NCBI RefSeq assembly: GCF_016722925.1
Contig: NZ_JAEQNC010000010.1
Span: 62,001-126,000, forward strand
Direction: 5' to 3'
DNA length: 64,000 bases
DNA from: Phytoamicus setariae
Lineage (GTDB): Bacteria; Pseudomonadota; Alphaproteobacteria; Rhizobiales; Rhizobiaceae
Shown: positions 23,356 to 34,522 of the stretch, piece after piece
Layout: each line of letters opens with the position of its first letter
Position numbering within the stretch: the stretch's first letter is position 1
Notes under the pieces: model-generated
Seen by the model: the letters and a program-made list of their open reading frames with translations, nothing else
Databases searched by the model: none
What the model was told of the DNA's origin: nothing
Position numbers and translations under genes: made by a program

Positions 23356-24987
23356 TCAAACGCGCATGCGTGGTACGTCATGCGGGTCGAGACGCAGCTC
23401 GATGAGCAGCGGGCGATCGCGGCCGCGGATGGCGGCGAGGGCGGCTTCAAATTCGTCCATCGAGTTGACCTGTATGCCAGTTCCGCCAAGCGCGTTCGCG
23501 ATTGCTGCGAATGAAGGCCAATCAAACTGCGAAAGTCCTGGATCCATCTTGCGATCGAGGAATTGAATGTGCTCAGCGCCGTATGCAGAGTCATTGCAGA
23601 CAATGACAATCAGGTCCTGGCCTAGACGTACTGCCGTGTTGAACTCGTTGATGCCGCCCATCATGAAGCCGCCATCGCCTGTGAACAGGACCACTGGCCG
23701 AGCTGGTGCGGCCAGCGCCGCGCCGATGGCTTCTGGCAAGCCCAGTCCGATAGAACCGAAATCGACCGTCGCGACGAAGCTCTTCGGGTCGGAAACGGAG
23801 ATGCGGCACCAGACTTCGGTCATGAAGCGCCCACCATCGGTTACGAGTATCCGGTTCTCCGGCAGCGCCTTTTCAAACTCCTCGAGTGCCCAGACATAAT
23901 TGATGAAACCGGGTTTGGTTTTGTCACGTTGCTCGACGGGATGGGCTCGGAGCTTGGCTGCGTCCAGTTCGGGCGTGAAACCGCTCGCTGGAATCTCCGC
24001 AGCGTCCAGCCACTCGATGATGTTTTCCGCCGTGAGGCCTGCATCTGCCACCAAGGCTGCGTCGGGATGCACGCTTCTGCCGATGTTGCGCGGGTCGACG
24101 TCAATCTGGACGACGCGCTTACCCTGCATCAATGCTCCCCTGTCGGTGGTGAAGTCATGCAATCCGGCGCCGAAGCAGACGATAGTGTCGGTCTTGGCAA
24201 TGAGGTCATAGGCGGCGGGCGTGCTCAACGTGCCAAAGATGTCGATATCATAGGGGTGCCCCCTGAAGAGTCCCTTTGCCTTCAACGTCGTTGCGAGCGG
24301 GGCTTCCAGGCGGTCGGCCAGACGGATGATTTCCTCACGCGCGCCGCAGGCACCAGCACCCGCAAGGATAAGCGGACGTTTGGCAGAAGCGATGATGCCA
24401 ATCGCTTTATCGAGATCGCTTCCCGCGGGAATGAATGCCGGAGCACCGAACGGCTCGTGGACGATCTTCTCGTAAGCCATTTTATGCCACATGAAGTCGG
24501 CTGGCATGTTCAGCACGATCGGGCGTCGCTCGACGCGCGCACGGTAGAATGCCCGTGCAACATCCTGGATCGACGTCTCCGGCGAGCGCATTTGTTCGAA
24601 GCCAGCACCCGTTGCCTTGACAACCTCGCGCTGGTCGATGCTCTGCAGATGTCGCGGATTGGCGACCGGAGTGTCTCCTGCCAGAAGCACCATCGGGACT
24701 GACCCGCGTGCGCCTTCCGTCAGGGCAGTGACGCAATTGGTCAGGGCAGGGCCATGTGTCACGGTGGCGACGCCGATGTTTCCCGAAACGTGCGCATAGG
24801 CAAGCGCCATCAGGACCGAGCTTCCTTCGTGGGCAGCAGGCACGAACCGACCGCCGCAGGCCCGGACATAATGGTCGACCATGAACAGGTTCGCATCGCC
24901 CATGAGGCCGAACATCGTTTCGGTCTTGTGATCGAGCACCGCCCGGGCAATCGACTGGTAGACATATATCTCGTTCATGCTTTGCAT
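23356..24987 (-). CDS. Thiamine pyrophosphate-dependent enzyme, acetolactate synthase-like
   Basis: 543 aa with the three domains of the acetohydroxyacid synthase/2-oxoacid decarboxylase superfamily. The catalytic glutamate is in AAHEGSSVLMALAYA; the central domain has LILAGAGACGAREEI; the TPP-Mg motif is GDGGFMMGGINEFNTA ending CNDSAYG. This group covers acetolactate synthase, benzoylformate decarboxylase and several carboligases; no marker fixes the substrate, and no small regulatory subunit gene is adjacent. Two starts are possible, ATG 24987 or ATG 24978, both after GGCGAGGAG. It is divergent from an Lrp-type regulator that likely controls it in response to an amino acid. Confidence 0.88.
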   Translation of the reverse strand: MQSMNEIYVYQSIARAVLDHKTETMFGLMGDANLFMVDHYVRACGGRFVPAAHEGSSVLMALAYAHVSGNIGVATVTHGPALTNCVTALTEGARGSVPMVLLAGDTPVANPRHLQSIDQREVVKATGAGFEQMRSPETSIQDVARAFYRARVERRPIVLNMPADFMWHKMAYEKIVHEPFGAPAFIPAGSDLDKAIGIIASAKRPLILAGAGACGAREEIIRLADRLEAPLATTLKAKGLFRGHPYDIDIFGTLSTPAAYDLIAKTDTIVCFGAGLHDFTTDRGALMQGKRVVQIDVDPRNIGRSVHPDAALVADAGLTAENIIEWLDAAEIPASGFTPELDAAKLRAHPVEQRDKTKPGFINYVWALEEFEKALPENRILVTDGGRFMTEVWCRISVSDPKSFVATVDFGSIGLGLPEAIGAALAAPARPVVLFTGDGGFMMGGINEFNTAVRLGQDLIVIVCNDSAYGAEHIQFLDRKMDPGLSQFDWPSFAAIANALGGTGIQVNSMDEFEAALAAIRGRDRPLLIELRLDPHDVPRMRV

Positions 24988-25083
24988 CTGCTCCTCGCCC
25001 TGGAAATACGCTTTGTGGTCGCGCTTGCGCAAAGCTAGCAGGTATCGGATGCGTGAACTGTGCGAATTCGCCTTGCAAAATTG

Positions 25084-25118
25084 AAATTGTGCACGATTAT
25101 AGCATGTTCTGACAATTT
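25084..25118. promoter_or_regulatory. Inverted repeat between TPP enzyme and Lrp-type regulator
   Basis: AAATTGT (25084-25090) and ACAATTT (25112-25118) form an inverted repeat in the divergent promoter, a plausible Lrp/AsnC-family binding region. Confidence 0.35.
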
Positions 25119-25170
25119 GATGCGAGATGCGTGCATGAAATCCCTGATCTCCGCGAGGGAAGGAACCGAA

Positions 25171-25683
25171 ATGCATGCTGCCCCCCCAAGACCTGAGAGC
25201 ACATTCATGGACCAGGACCTCGACAGTTTCGACCTACGCCTTCTTCAGGAGCTCCAAAGGGATGGTCGGCTCACCAACAATGAACTGGCTGATGCGATAG
25301 CACTTTCGCCGTCCCAATGCTCCCGCAGGCGATCCAGGCTTGAAGCTGAGGGATACATTCGCGGTTATCACGCTGACCTTGACCGCCAGAAGCTCGGCTT
25401 CGATATGTTGGTAGTAATCTCGGTCACTCTGGCCACACACAATCGAGACAGCGCCCAAAAATTCTCAAATCTTTTGAGGGGATTGCCCGAAGTCCTCGAA
25501 GCCTATCAGATGACTGGCGAAATGGATTACCATGTGAAGGTGGCCGTCCGGGGATTGAACGATCTCACGCGTCTGGTGAACGACGTCCTGCTGCCACACG
25601 AAGCTATCCAGCACGTGAAGACGGCCATCGTCCTCGACACGTTGAAATCGTTCTCCGGCGTGCCTGTTTCGGGCACCAGATAA
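25171..25683 (+). CDS. Lrp/AsnC family transcriptional regulator
   Basis: 170 aa: N-terminal HTH (DSFDLRLLQELQRDGRLTNNELADAI; LSPSQCSRRRSRLEAEG) and a C-terminal RAM ligand domain ending LPHEAIQHVKTAIVLDTLK. Such regulators form dimers to octamers and respond to amino acids. ATG 25171 has GGAAGGA seven bases upstream; ATG 25207 (MDQDLDSFD) is a common alternative and would drop 12 residues. Divergent to the TPP enzyme gene. Confidence 0.92.
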   Translation: MHAAPPRPESTFMDQDLDSFDLRLLQELQRDGRLTNNELADAIALSPSQCSRRRSRLEAEGYIRGYHADLDRQKLGFDMLVVISVTLATHNRDSAQKFSNLLRGLPEVLEAYQMTGEMDYHVKVAVRGLNDLTRLVNDVLLPHEAIQHVKTAIVLDTLKSFSGVPVSGTR

Positions 25684-26008
25684 TTTGAGTGCATGCGTTA
25701 ATATCGATTTGGTCTGTACAGGACCAATTGCGCTCTCCCACTAGAGGGCGGTTTGCGGTTTTGACTGGCAATTTCCTAAGCTGCCGGCTGCTGTCGGTAG
25801 AAACAAATTCGCCGGCTTAGCAATCTGGGCGACTGAGTTTCGGAGCGGGAATCTGACCTATTCTTACCGTCGAGATTGTCTGACCCGTGTCGCTGTTGGC
25901 CGTCCAGCCGATTTGCTCCCGATACATCGGCGCTAAATGCACGCTCCACTTGATCCGTGGGCCCTAAACATGCGAAAGGGCGGATACGCTTGTCGAAAAG
26001 GATCGACC
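25684..26008. other. 325-bp gap before the VOC gene
   Basis: A small hairpin TTGGTC/GACCAA (25709-25727) without a T-run lies shortly after the regulator. Otherwise nothing was recognised; it should contain the promoter of the VOC-kdsA genes. Confidence 0.45.
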
Positions 26009-26881
26009 ATGTCCGCCCGCCCGCTTGACCACCTTGTCATGCCTGTCACCGACATCAGGACCGCGCGCACGCGTTTGACCGAACTCGGGTTTACGGTTGC
26101 GGCCGATGCGGTACATCCTTTCGGCACCGAAAACGCCTGTGTCTATTTCAGCGACAACAGCTATCTCGAGCCGCTTGGTATTGCGGATGCGAGAAAGGCC
26201 ACTGCGACCGCGAAGGCCGGCAACCAGTTCACCGCCCGCAACAAGGCGTTTCGCACCCGTCGCCGCGTCGAGGGCCTTTCGGCCATCGTCATGCATTCGG
26301 ACGATGCCGAAGCCGATCATCAGAGATTCCTTAAGGAGGGGTGCTCCGGCGGCGATTTGCTGGAATTCTCACGGGTGATGAAATTGCCTGATGGTTCAGA
26401 AATCACCCCGACCTTCCGACTGGCCTTTGCTGCCGATGAACGTTCGCCGGATGTTTTCGGCATCACCTGCCAGCGCATCAATGTGCCGTCGGTCGACCGT
26501 TCGGCGCTGGAGGTCCATGCCAACAGTGTCACGGGCATCAAGGCGGTCATTCTGACGGAGCCGCATCCGTCGGACTTCCTCGGTTTTTTCCGGCAGGTCG
26601 TCGATAACCACGAATTGTCGGAAAGCTACGAAGGTCTGACGATCCGCTCCAGCAATGCCGATATACTCGTGCTCAACGAAGCCGGCGCACGTGAGCACTT
26701 CGGGCTGGATGTTCCGGCCGACCGCGGCCTGCGCGGCCGCGCGGTGCTCTTCAGCGTCGCCGATATTGCCGAAACAGAAACGCTGTTCGGCGTCAACGCC
26801 ATCCCATTCATCAAACATGACGGCATGATCTTGGTCGCGCATGAGCCGGGCCAGGGCATACCATTTGCGTTTTCGGAGTAG
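26009..26881 (+). CDS. VOC/glyoxalase-like domain protein
   Basis: 290 aa with a glyoxalase-like N-terminal domain ([26 protein letters not shown]; then [16 protein letters not shown]), as in the Glyoxalase_3 group. A second, weaker module covers residues 160-290. The His and Glu positions suit a metal site (H in DHLVMPV, E in YLEPLG), but the reaction is unknown. ATG 26009 with AAAAGGATC upstream is preferred over the longer frame from 25937. It is 4 bp from kdsA and probably co-transcribed. Confidence 0.82.
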   Translation: MSARPLDHLVMPVTDIRTARTRLTELGFTVAADAVHPFGTENACVYFSDNSYLEPLGIADARKATATAKAGNQFTARNKAFRTRRRVEGLSAIVMHSDDAEADHQRFLKEGCSGGDLLEFSRVMKLPDGSEITPTFRLAFAADERSPDVFGITCQRINVPSVDRSALEVHANSVTGIKAVILTEPHPSDFLGFFRQVVDNHELSESYEGLTIRSSNADILVLNEAGAREHFGLDVPADRGLRGRAVLFSVADIAETETLFGVNAIPFIKHDGMILVAHEPGQGIPFAFSE

Positions 26882-26885
26882 TCAA

Positions 26886-27728
26886 ATGTCAGCAAACAAT
26901 TCAACAATCACCGCCGGCGAAGGCGCCAAGAAGGTTGTCTTTTCCAATGCCAGCCGTTTTTCGCTGATCGCCGGTCCCTGCCAGATGGAAAGCCGCGATC
27001 ATGCTTTCATGATGGCCGGAAAACTGGTGGAAATGTGCGACAAGCTCGGCATCGGGCTGGTCTACAAGTCCTCTTTCGACAAGGCTAACCGCACCTCGCT
27101 TTCCGCCGAGCGTGGTATCGGGCTTGAAAAGGCCATGGAAGTGTTCGCCGACCTCAAGAAGGAATACGGTTTTCCCGTGTTGACCGACATCCACACCGAG
27201 GAGCAATGCGCGCTGGTGTCACCGACCGTGGACGTGCTGCAGATCCCGGCATTTCTGTCGCGCCAGACGGACCTGCTGGTGGCCGCCGCCAAGACCGGCC
27301 GTGTCATCAATGTCAAGAAGGGCCAGTTCCTAGCGCCGTGGGACATGAAGAACGTTCTGACCAAGCTGAACGATACCGGCAATCCCAATGTCATGCTTTG
27401 CGAGCGCGGCGCCTCGTTCGGCTATAATACGCTGGTCTCGGACATGCGTTCGCTGCCGATCATGGCCGCCATGGGAGCTCCGGTAATTTTCGACGCCACC
27501 CATTCGGTGCAGCAGCCGGGCGGGCAGGGCGGTTCGACAGGCGGCGACCGCACCATGGTGCCGGTTCTGGCGCGTGCGGCAATCGCGGTCGGCGTGGCCG
27601 GCGTCTTCATGGAAACGCATCAGGATCCGGACAATGCGCCCTGCGACGGCCCGAACATGGTCTACCTCAAGGACATGCCAGCGCTGCTCGAGAAGTTGCT
27701 GGCAATCGATACCATCGCCAAGGCGTGA
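26886..27728 (+). CDS. kdsA: 3-deoxy-8-phosphooctulonate (KDO-8-P) synthase
   Basis: 280 aa. It joins phosphoenolpyruvate and arabinose-5-phosphate to KDO-8-phosphate for lipopolysaccharide inner core. Characteristic segments are [56 protein letters not shown] and [12 protein letters not shown]. The length is normal. It lies upstream of eno, as in other Rhizobiales, where this supplies PEP-linked context. Confidence 0.97.
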   Translation: MSANNSTITAGEGAKKVVFSNASRFSLIAGPCQMESRDHAFMMAGKLVEMCDKLGIGLVYKSSFDKANRTSLSAERGIGLEKAMEVFADLKKEYGFPVLTDIHTEEQCALVSPTVDVLQIPAFLSRQTDLLVAAAKTGRVINVKKGQFLAPWDMKNVLTKLNDTGNPNVMLCERGASFGYNTLVSDMRSLPIMAAMGAPVIFDATHSVQQPGGQGGSTGGDRTMVPVLARAAIAVGVAGVFMETHQDPDNAPCDGPNMVYLKDMPALLEKLLAIDTIAKA

Positions 27729-27793
27729 GGCGGTCCAGCCGCTGCCATTGAAATTTTACAAGAAGGGGCTAATGGAGTTTTCAACATCCATAA

Positions 27794-29092
<1,299 letters not shown>

Positions 29093-29116
29093 TTGCCGAC
29101 ACACGGTCAGAGAATG

Positions 29117-29144
29117 AAATGGCCGGCCTTGTGCCGGCCATTTT
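29117..29144 (+). terminator. Rho-independent terminator of eno
   Basis: AAATGGCCGGC (29117-29127) pairs with GCCGGCCATTT (29133-29143), loop CTTGT, followed by T. Confidence 0.82.
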
Positions 29145-29266
29145 GATTCCGGTTCGCTGCAACGGGCGCCGGCAGAGAGAATTTACCGCTTCGCATTCAT
29201 GGTCAACGGTCGGTTAAGCATTTTGATTCATTGTGTTTTCATTGTATCGCGTAACCAGGCCTCAAA

Positions 29267-29575
29267 ATGTGGACCAAGCAGCATAAAAAGCGTCACTACG
29301 GGCGGCTCGTAACCCCCATCATGGCTACAGCATTCTTCAGCTATTTCGGCTATCATTCGCTCAACGGCGATCTCGGCCTGCGTGCGACCGAGGTGTTCGA
29401 GCAGCGTCGTGTTGCGCGCGAGGCGGAGCTTGGCGATCTGGTTAAGGTGCGCAAGGAGCTGGAGCGTCAGGTGTCGCTGATGAGCGCAGGTTCGCTGGAA
29501 AAAGACATGCTGGACGAGAAGGCGCGTTACTATCTCAATGTTTCGCGCAGCGACGAAATTGTCATCTTCAAGTGA
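29267..29575 (+). CDS. ftsB: Septum formation initiator, FtsB/DivIC-like
   Basis: 102 aa: short cytoplasmic N terminus, one membrane segment (VTPIMATAFFSYFGYHSL), then a coiled coil (EQRRVAREAELGDLVKVRKELERQVSLM). This is the layout of FtsB, which bridges FtsL and FtsQ in the divisome. The gene sits between eno and pdhA, the conserved alphaproteobacterial position. Confidence 0.9.
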   Translation: MWTKQHKKRHYGRLVTPIMATAFFSYFGYHSLNGDLGLRATEVFEQRRVAREAELGDLVKVRKELERQVSLMSAGSLEKDMLDEKARYYLNVSRSDEIVIFK

Positions 29576-29773
29576 TTTCGATGGCGTATGTTGCGTTGCG
29601 AAATATGGCACATTGCGGCGCGAAGTGCCAATTAACCTGAATTAGGTTGATTCGAGATATATCATTAAAAATCAAATTGTTAGCAGGAATGCTAGCCATG
29701 CAATTATGGCATTGCTGCGGCGATCATAATTGCGTATCCTCCCTGCAATTGAAAAGCCGAAAGGGAGGACTGG

Positions 29774-30829
29774 ATGGCAACGCGCAAGACCGCGGCACTT
29801 CCGGCTCGCAAAGCAGCGAGCACCAAATCTCAAAAGACGGAATCCAAGGGCGGCGCCATCGCCGAATTTGATCGTGGTGCCGAGCTGAAGGCCTATCGCG
29901 AGATGCTGTTGATCCGGCGTTTCGAGGAAAAGGCCGGCCAGCTCTACGGCATGGGTTTCATCGGCGGTTTCTGTCACCTCTATATCGGCCAGGAAGCTGT
30001 CGTGGTCGGCATGCAGATGTCGCTGATCGAAGGCGATCAGATGATCACCGGCTATCGTGACCACGGCCACATGCTGGCCATGGGCATGAGTGCACGCGGT
30101 GTCATGGCCGAGTTGACCGGGCGTCGCGGCGGCCTGTCCAAGGGCAAGGGCGGCTCGATGCACATGTTCTCCAAGGAGAAGCATTTCTACGGCGGCCACG
30201 GTATCGTCGGCGGCCAGGTGTCGCTCGGTACGGGACTTGGCTTTGCCAATGCCTATCGCGGCAATGGCAACGTGTCCTGCGCCTTCTTCGGCGACGGCGC
30301 TGCAAACCAGGGCCAGGTCTACGAAAGTTTCAACATGGCAGCGCTCTGGAAGCTGCCGGTGGTCTACGTGGTCGAGAACAACCGCTACGCCATGGGCACC
30401 TCGGTCAATCGTGCCTCGGCCCAGACCGATTTCTCCCAGCGCGGCGCTTCGTTCAATATTCCGGGCATCCAGGTCGATGGCATGGATGTGCGCGCCGTCA
30501 AGGCCGCGACCGACGAGGCGGCCGAGCACGCCCGCTCCGGCAAGGGCCCGATCATCATGGAAATGCTGACCTATCGCTATCGCGGTCACTCCATGTCCGA
30601 CCCGGCGAAATACCGTTCCAAGGACGAAGTGCAGAAGATGCGTTCCGAGCACGATCCGATCGAACAGGTGCGTGCGCGCCTGCTGGAAAAGAAGTGGGCA
30701 ACCGAGGACGATCTCAAGGCGATCGACAAGGATGTCCGCGATATCGTCGCCGACGCCGCCGATTTTGCCCAGGCCGACCGGGAGCCGGATGCTTCCGAAC
30801 TCTACACCGATATCCTGCTCGAGGCATGA
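29774..30829 (+). CDS. pdhA: Pyruvate dehydrogenase E1 alpha subunit
   Basis: 351 aa. With E1 beta it decarboxylates pyruvate on TPP and passes acetyl to E2. The TPP-Mg motif is GDGAANQGQVYESFNMA followed by VVENN; the phosphorylation-loop type segment YRGHSMSDPAKYR is present. The N-terminal 30 residues are a basic, alanine-rich tail. AAAGGGAGGA precedes the ATG. First gene of pdhA-pdhB-pdhC. Confidence 0.97.
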   Translation: MATRKTAALPARKAASTKSQKTESKGGAIAEFDRGAELKAYREMLLIRRFEEKAGQLYGMGFIGGFCHLYIGQEAVVVGMQMSLIEGDQMITGYRDHGHMLAMGMSARGVMAELTGRRGGLSKGKGGSMHMFSKEKHFYGGHGIVGGQVSLGTGLGFANAYRGNGNVSCAFFGDGAANQGQVYESFNMAALWKLPVVYVVENNRYAMGTSVNRASAQTDFSQRGASFNIPGIQVDGMDVRAVKAATDEAAEHARSGKGPIIMEMLTYRYRGHSMSDPAKYRSKDEVQKMRSEHDPIEQVRARLLEKKWATEDDLKAIDKDVRDIVADAADFAQADREPDASELYTDILLEA

Positions 30830-30912
30830 GACGATCCAGCCATGACCCGGCTGGATTATTCGGACCAATTTCAGCGGCCTTCGCCGCCGCAAAGATCTAC
30901 AGGTGAGGACAT

Positions 30913-32301
30913 ATGCCGATAGAGATTCTCATGCCCGCGCTGTCGCCGACGATGGAAGAGGGAACCCTCTCCAAGTGGGTGAAGAACGAAGGCGATTCGG
31001 TGAAGTCCGGCGACGTGATCGCCGAAATCGAAACCGACAAGGCGACGATGGAAGTCGAAGCTGTCGATGAAGGCGTGATCGGCAAGCTGCTGATCGCCGC
31101 CGGCACCGAGGGCGTCAAGGTCAACACGCCGATCGCGGTTCTGCTGCAGGACGGCGAGAGCGCTTCCGACGTCAAGGCACCCGCCGCCAAGGCTGAGCCA
31201 GCGCCGAGTATGGTTGCCGCCGAAGCGCCGGCTCCTGCCGCTGCTGCCGCACCCGTTCCGGCTGCGCCGATCTCTGCGGCTGCCGCCCTTGCAGATCCGG
31301 CAATTCCCGCCGGCACTGAGATGGTCCCGACCACGGTTCGCGAAGCGTTGCGCGACGCCATGGCCGAGGAAATGCGCGCCAATCCCGACGTCTTCGTCAT
31401 GGGCGAGGAAGTCGCCGAATATCAGGGTGCCTACAAGGTCACTCAGGGCCTGCTGCAGGAATTCGGCGCCAAGCGCGTTGTCGATACGCCGATTACCGAA
31501 CATGGCTTTGCCGGCCTGGCAGTGGGGGCGGCGATGACCGGCCTTCGCCCGATCGTCGAGTTCATGACCTTCAACTTCGCCATGCAGGCAATCGACCATC
31601 TCATCAATTCCGCTGCCAAGACGCTTTACATGTCGGGTGGCCAGATGGGTGCTCCGATGGTGTTCCGCGGACCCAACGGTGCCGCTGCCCGCGTCGCCGC
31701 ACAGCATTCGCAATGTTATGCTGCCTGGTACAGCCACATTCCGGGCCTCAAGGTGGTGATGCCCTACACGGCAGCCGACGCCAAGGGCTTGCTGAAGGCT
31801 GCGATCCGCGATCCGAACCCGATCATCTTTCTCGAAAACGAAATCCTCTACGGCCAGACGTTCGATGTGCCGAAGATGGATGATTTCGTGCTGCCGATCG
31901 GCAAGGCGCGTATCCACCGCGCCGGCAAGGACGTCACCATGGTGTCGTTCGGCATCGGCATGACCTATGCGTTGAAGGCGATTGCGGAACTCGAAAAGCT
32001 CGGCATCGACGTCGAACTGATCGATCTGCGCACGATCCGCCCGATGGACCTGCCGACCGTGATTGAATCGGTCAAGAAGACCGGAAGACTGGTTGTTGTC
32101 GAGGAAGGTTACCCGCAGTCATCGGTCGGTGACTTCATCGCCAACCGCGTGAGCCGCGAAGCCTTCGATTATCTCGATGCACCTGTCATCACCATCGCCG
32201 GCAAGGACGTGCCAATGCCGTATGCGGCCAATCTCGAAAAGCTGGCTCTGCCGAATGTCGGCGAAGTCGTCGATGCCGTCAAAGCCGTAACGTACAAGTA
32301 A
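30913..32301 (+). CDS. pdhB: Pyruvate dehydrogenase E1 beta subunit with N-terminal lipoyl domain
   Basis: 462 aa: residues 1-80 are a biotinyl/lipoyl domain (lipoyl lysine in IETDKATME), then an Ala/Pro linker (about 85-130), then the transketolase-like E1 beta core ([36 protein letters not shown]). A lipoylated E1 beta is characteristic of rhizobia and several other alphaproteobacteria. It lies 83 bp after pdhA and 13 bp before pdhC. Its lipoyl domain is strikingly similar to that of PdhC even at DNA level. Confidence 0.97.
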   Translation: MPIEILMPALSPTMEEGTLSKWVKNEGDSVKSGDVIAEIETDKATMEVEAVDEGVIGKLLIAAGTEGVKVNTPIAVLLQDGESASDVKAPAAKAEPAPSMVAAEAPAPAAAAAPVPAAPISAAAALADPAIPAGTEMVPTTVREALRDAMAEEMRANPDVFVMGEEVAEYQGAYKVTQGLLQEFGAKRVVDTPITEHGFAGLAVGAAMTGLRPIVEFMTFNFAMQAIDHLINSAAKTLYMSGGQMGAPMVFRGPNGAAARVAAQHSQCYAAWYSHIPGLKVVMPYTAADAKGLLKAAIRDPNPIIFLENEILYGQTFDVPKMDDFVLPIGKARIHRAGKDVTMVSFGIGMTYALKAIAELEKLGIDVELIDLRTIRPMDLPTVIESVKKTGRLVVVEEGYPQSSVGDFIANRVSREAFDYLDAPVITIAGKDVPMPYAANLEKLALPNVGEVVDAVKAVTYK

Positions 32302-32314
32302 GGGAGGCGAGGTC

Positions 32315-33649
32315 ATGCCGATCAACATCACCATGCCCGCCCTTTCGCCGACCATGGAAGAGGGCAACCTCTCCAAGTGGCTCGTCAAGGAAGGCGATAC
32401 CGTCAAGTCAGGCGACGTGATCGCCGAGATCGAAACCGACAAGGCGACGATGGAAGTCGAGGCCGTAGATGAGGGCGTCGTCGCCAAGCTCGTCGTGCCT
32501 GCGGGCACGGAAGGCGTGAAGGTCAATGCCGTGATTGCTGTTCTTGCGGCTGAAGGCGAAGACGCAAAAGCGGCTGCTGCCAGCGGTAGCGCTGCAGCCC
32601 CCGCGCCGAAGGCCGAGGCAGCTCCGGTCCCAGCCGCTTCGCCGGCACCTGCGGCCGCTCCGGCGGCAGTTGTTGCTGCGGCGCCCGCCGCTGCAACTGT
32701 CTCTGGCGGCGCCCGGACGTTCTCGTCGCCGCTCGCACGCCGACTGGCGAAGGAATCCGGCCTTGATATCGCAGCGATCGCCGGCTCCGGCCCACATGGC
32801 CGCGTGGTGAAGTCCGATGTCGAGAAGGCCGTCGCCACCGGCACCGGCAAGGCGGCACCTGCCGCATTTCCTGCCGCTGCGGCACCGGCTGCCACGCCTC
32901 TCGCCAAGGGCATGTCGGAAGACGCAGTGCTCAAGCTGTTCGAGCCGGGCTCCTACGAACTCGTTGCCCATGACGGCATGCGCAAGACGATTGCCAAGCG
33001 CCTCACCGAGTCCAAGCAGACGATTCCGCATTTCTATGTGTCTGTTGATTGCGAACTCGATGCGTTGCTGGCCCTTCGAGCCCAGCTCAACGATGCCGCG
33101 CCGAAGAAGGACGACAAGCCGGTCTACAAGCTCTCGGTCAACGATATGGTGATCAAGGCCATGGCGCTGGCGCTGCGCGACGTGCCGGATGCCAACGTCT
33201 CCTGGACCGACCAGAACATGGTCAAGCACAAGCATGCCGATGTCGGCGTTGCAGTGTCTATCCCGGGTGGCCTGATCACGCCGATCATCCGTCATGCCGA
33301 ACTCAAGAGCCTGTCGGCCATCTCTAACGAGATGAAGGATCTCGGCAAGCGCGCTAAGGAACGCAAGCTGAAACCCGAGGAATATCAGGGCGGGACGACC
33401 TCCGTCTCCAACATGGGCATGATGGGCGTTTCGAATTTCGCCGCCGTCATCAACCCGCCGCATGCGACGATCCTCGCGGTCGGTGCGGGTCAGGAGCGCG
33501 TGGTGGTCAAGAACAAGCAGATGGTCATCGCGCAGGTGATGACGGTGACACTGTCTACCGATCACCGCTGCGTCGATGGTGCTCTTGGGGCCGAACTGCT
33601 CGGCGCCTTCAAGCGTTACATCGAAAATCCGATGGGCATGCTGGTGTGA
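32315..33649 (+). CDS. pdhC: Dihydrolipoamide acetyltransferase (E2) of pyruvate dehydrogenase
   Basis: 444 aa: one lipoyl domain (1-80), an Ala/Pro-rich linker, a peripheral subunit-binding domain ([27 protein letters not shown]), a second linker, and the catalytic domain ending with [14 protein letters not shown], where His and Asp are catalytic. It moves the acetyl group to CoA and forms the core of the complex. GGAGGCGAGGTC lies before the start. Confidence 0.97.
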   Translation: MPINITMPALSPTMEEGNLSKWLVKEGDTVKSGDVIAEIETDKATMEVEAVDEGVVAKLVVPAGTEGVKVNAVIAVLAAEGEDAKAAAASGSAAAPAPKAEAAPVPAASPAPAAAPAAVVAAAPAAATVSGGARTFSSPLARRLAKESGLDIAAIAGSGPHGRVVKSDVEKAVATGTGKAAPAAFPAAAAPAATPLAKGMSEDAVLKLFEPGSYELVAHDGMRKTIAKRLTESKQTIPHFYVSVDCELDALLALRAQLNDAAPKKDDKPVYKLSVNDMVIKAMALALRDVPDANVSWTDQNMVKHKHADVGVAVSIPGGLITPIIRHAELKSLSAISNEMKDLGKRAKERKLKPEEYQGGTTSVSNMGMMGVSNFAAVINPPHATILAVGAGQERVVVKNKQMVIAQVMTVTLSTDHRCVDGALGAELLGAFKRYIENPMGMLV

Positions 33650-33664
33650 TAGGCGGGAACGCGC

Positions 33665-34303
33665 ATGAAAACCGTTCTCTGCTACGGCGATAGCCTCACC
33701 TGGGGCGTGGATGCGGAACGCGAGTGCCGCCATGCCTACGAGGATCGCTGGACTTCAGTGCTGCAGAAGGGGCTCGGGCATGGCGTGCGTGTCATACCCG
33801 AGGGCCTAAACGGTCGCACGACGGTCTACAGCGACTATACGGCGGACTGCGACCGCAACGGTGCGCGTATCCTGCCGACCCTGTTGCACAGCCATGCGCC
33901 CCTCGATCTGGTGATCATCCTGCTCGGGACCAACGACCTGAAGCCGGTTTATGCAAACAATGCCGTCATCGTCGGGCATGGCATCCAGCGGCTGGTGGAA
34001 CTCATTCGCCATCACGCCTGGCCGGTCGAAACGGATGGTCCGGAAATCCTGATCGTTTCGCCGCCACCGCTTTGCGAGACAGATCACGCATTGCTCGGGC
34101 CGATGTTTGCGGGCCGGATCGAGGAAAGCCACATGCTGGCCTCGGTCTATCGGGATCTCGCCGATGAACTCGAATGCGCATTCTTCGATGCGGGCTCGGT
34201 AGCGCGGACAACACCGGTCGATGGCGTGCATATGGACGCGGAAAATACGCGGGCAATCGGCAAGGGGCTCGAGCCCGTGGTCCGCATGTTGCTCGGCGTT
34301 TGA
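33665..34303 (+). CDS. SGNH/GDSL-family hydrolase
   Basis: 212 aa with the SGNH blocks in order: block I CYGDSLTWG (catalytic Ser near residue 10), block II Gly in LNGRTT, block III LLGTNDLK, and block V DGVHMD with catalytic Asp and His. No signal peptide, so a cytoplasmic arylesterase or lysophospholipase-like enzyme. It lies 15 bp after pdhC, so likely in the pdh transcript. Substrate unknown. Confidence 0.9.
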   Translation: MKTVLCYGDSLTWGVDAERECRHAYEDRWTSVLQKGLGHGVRVIPEGLNGRTTVYSDYTADCDRNGARILPTLLHSHAPLDLVIILLGTNDLKPVYANNAVIVGHGIQRLVELIRHHAWPVETDGPEILIVSPPPLCETDHALLGPMFAGRIEESHMLASVYRDLADELECAFFDAGSVARTTPVDGVHMDAENTRAIGKGLEPVVRMLLGV

Positions 34304-34340
34304 ATGGATAAAGCGGAGCCGGCTTGTGTCGTCTCCATTG

Positions 34341-34458
34341 CCCCTCACCCTAGCCCTCTCCCCGTAAACGGGGCAAGGGGACGATGGGAGCGCCGACAGT
34401 GCCACAACCCCTTCTCCCCGTATGGACAGGGAGAAGGTGGCGGCAGCCGGATGAGGGG
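34341..34458. repeat. RIME-like palindromic intergenic repeat
   Basis: Begins CCCCTCACCC and ends ATGAGGGG, inverted ends of a 118-bp element with internal palindromes (CTCCCCGTAAACGGGG; CTTCTCCCCGTATGGACAGGGAGAAG). Elements with these words are scattered in rhizobial intergenic DNA (RIME type). It splits the pdh/GDSL genes from lpdA. Confidence 0.8.
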
Positions 34459-34522
34459 CAGACACATGCGCGTATCGGCAAAGGTCGATCGCTGAACGTA
34501 TTGCCAGGAAGTGGAAGCACCC

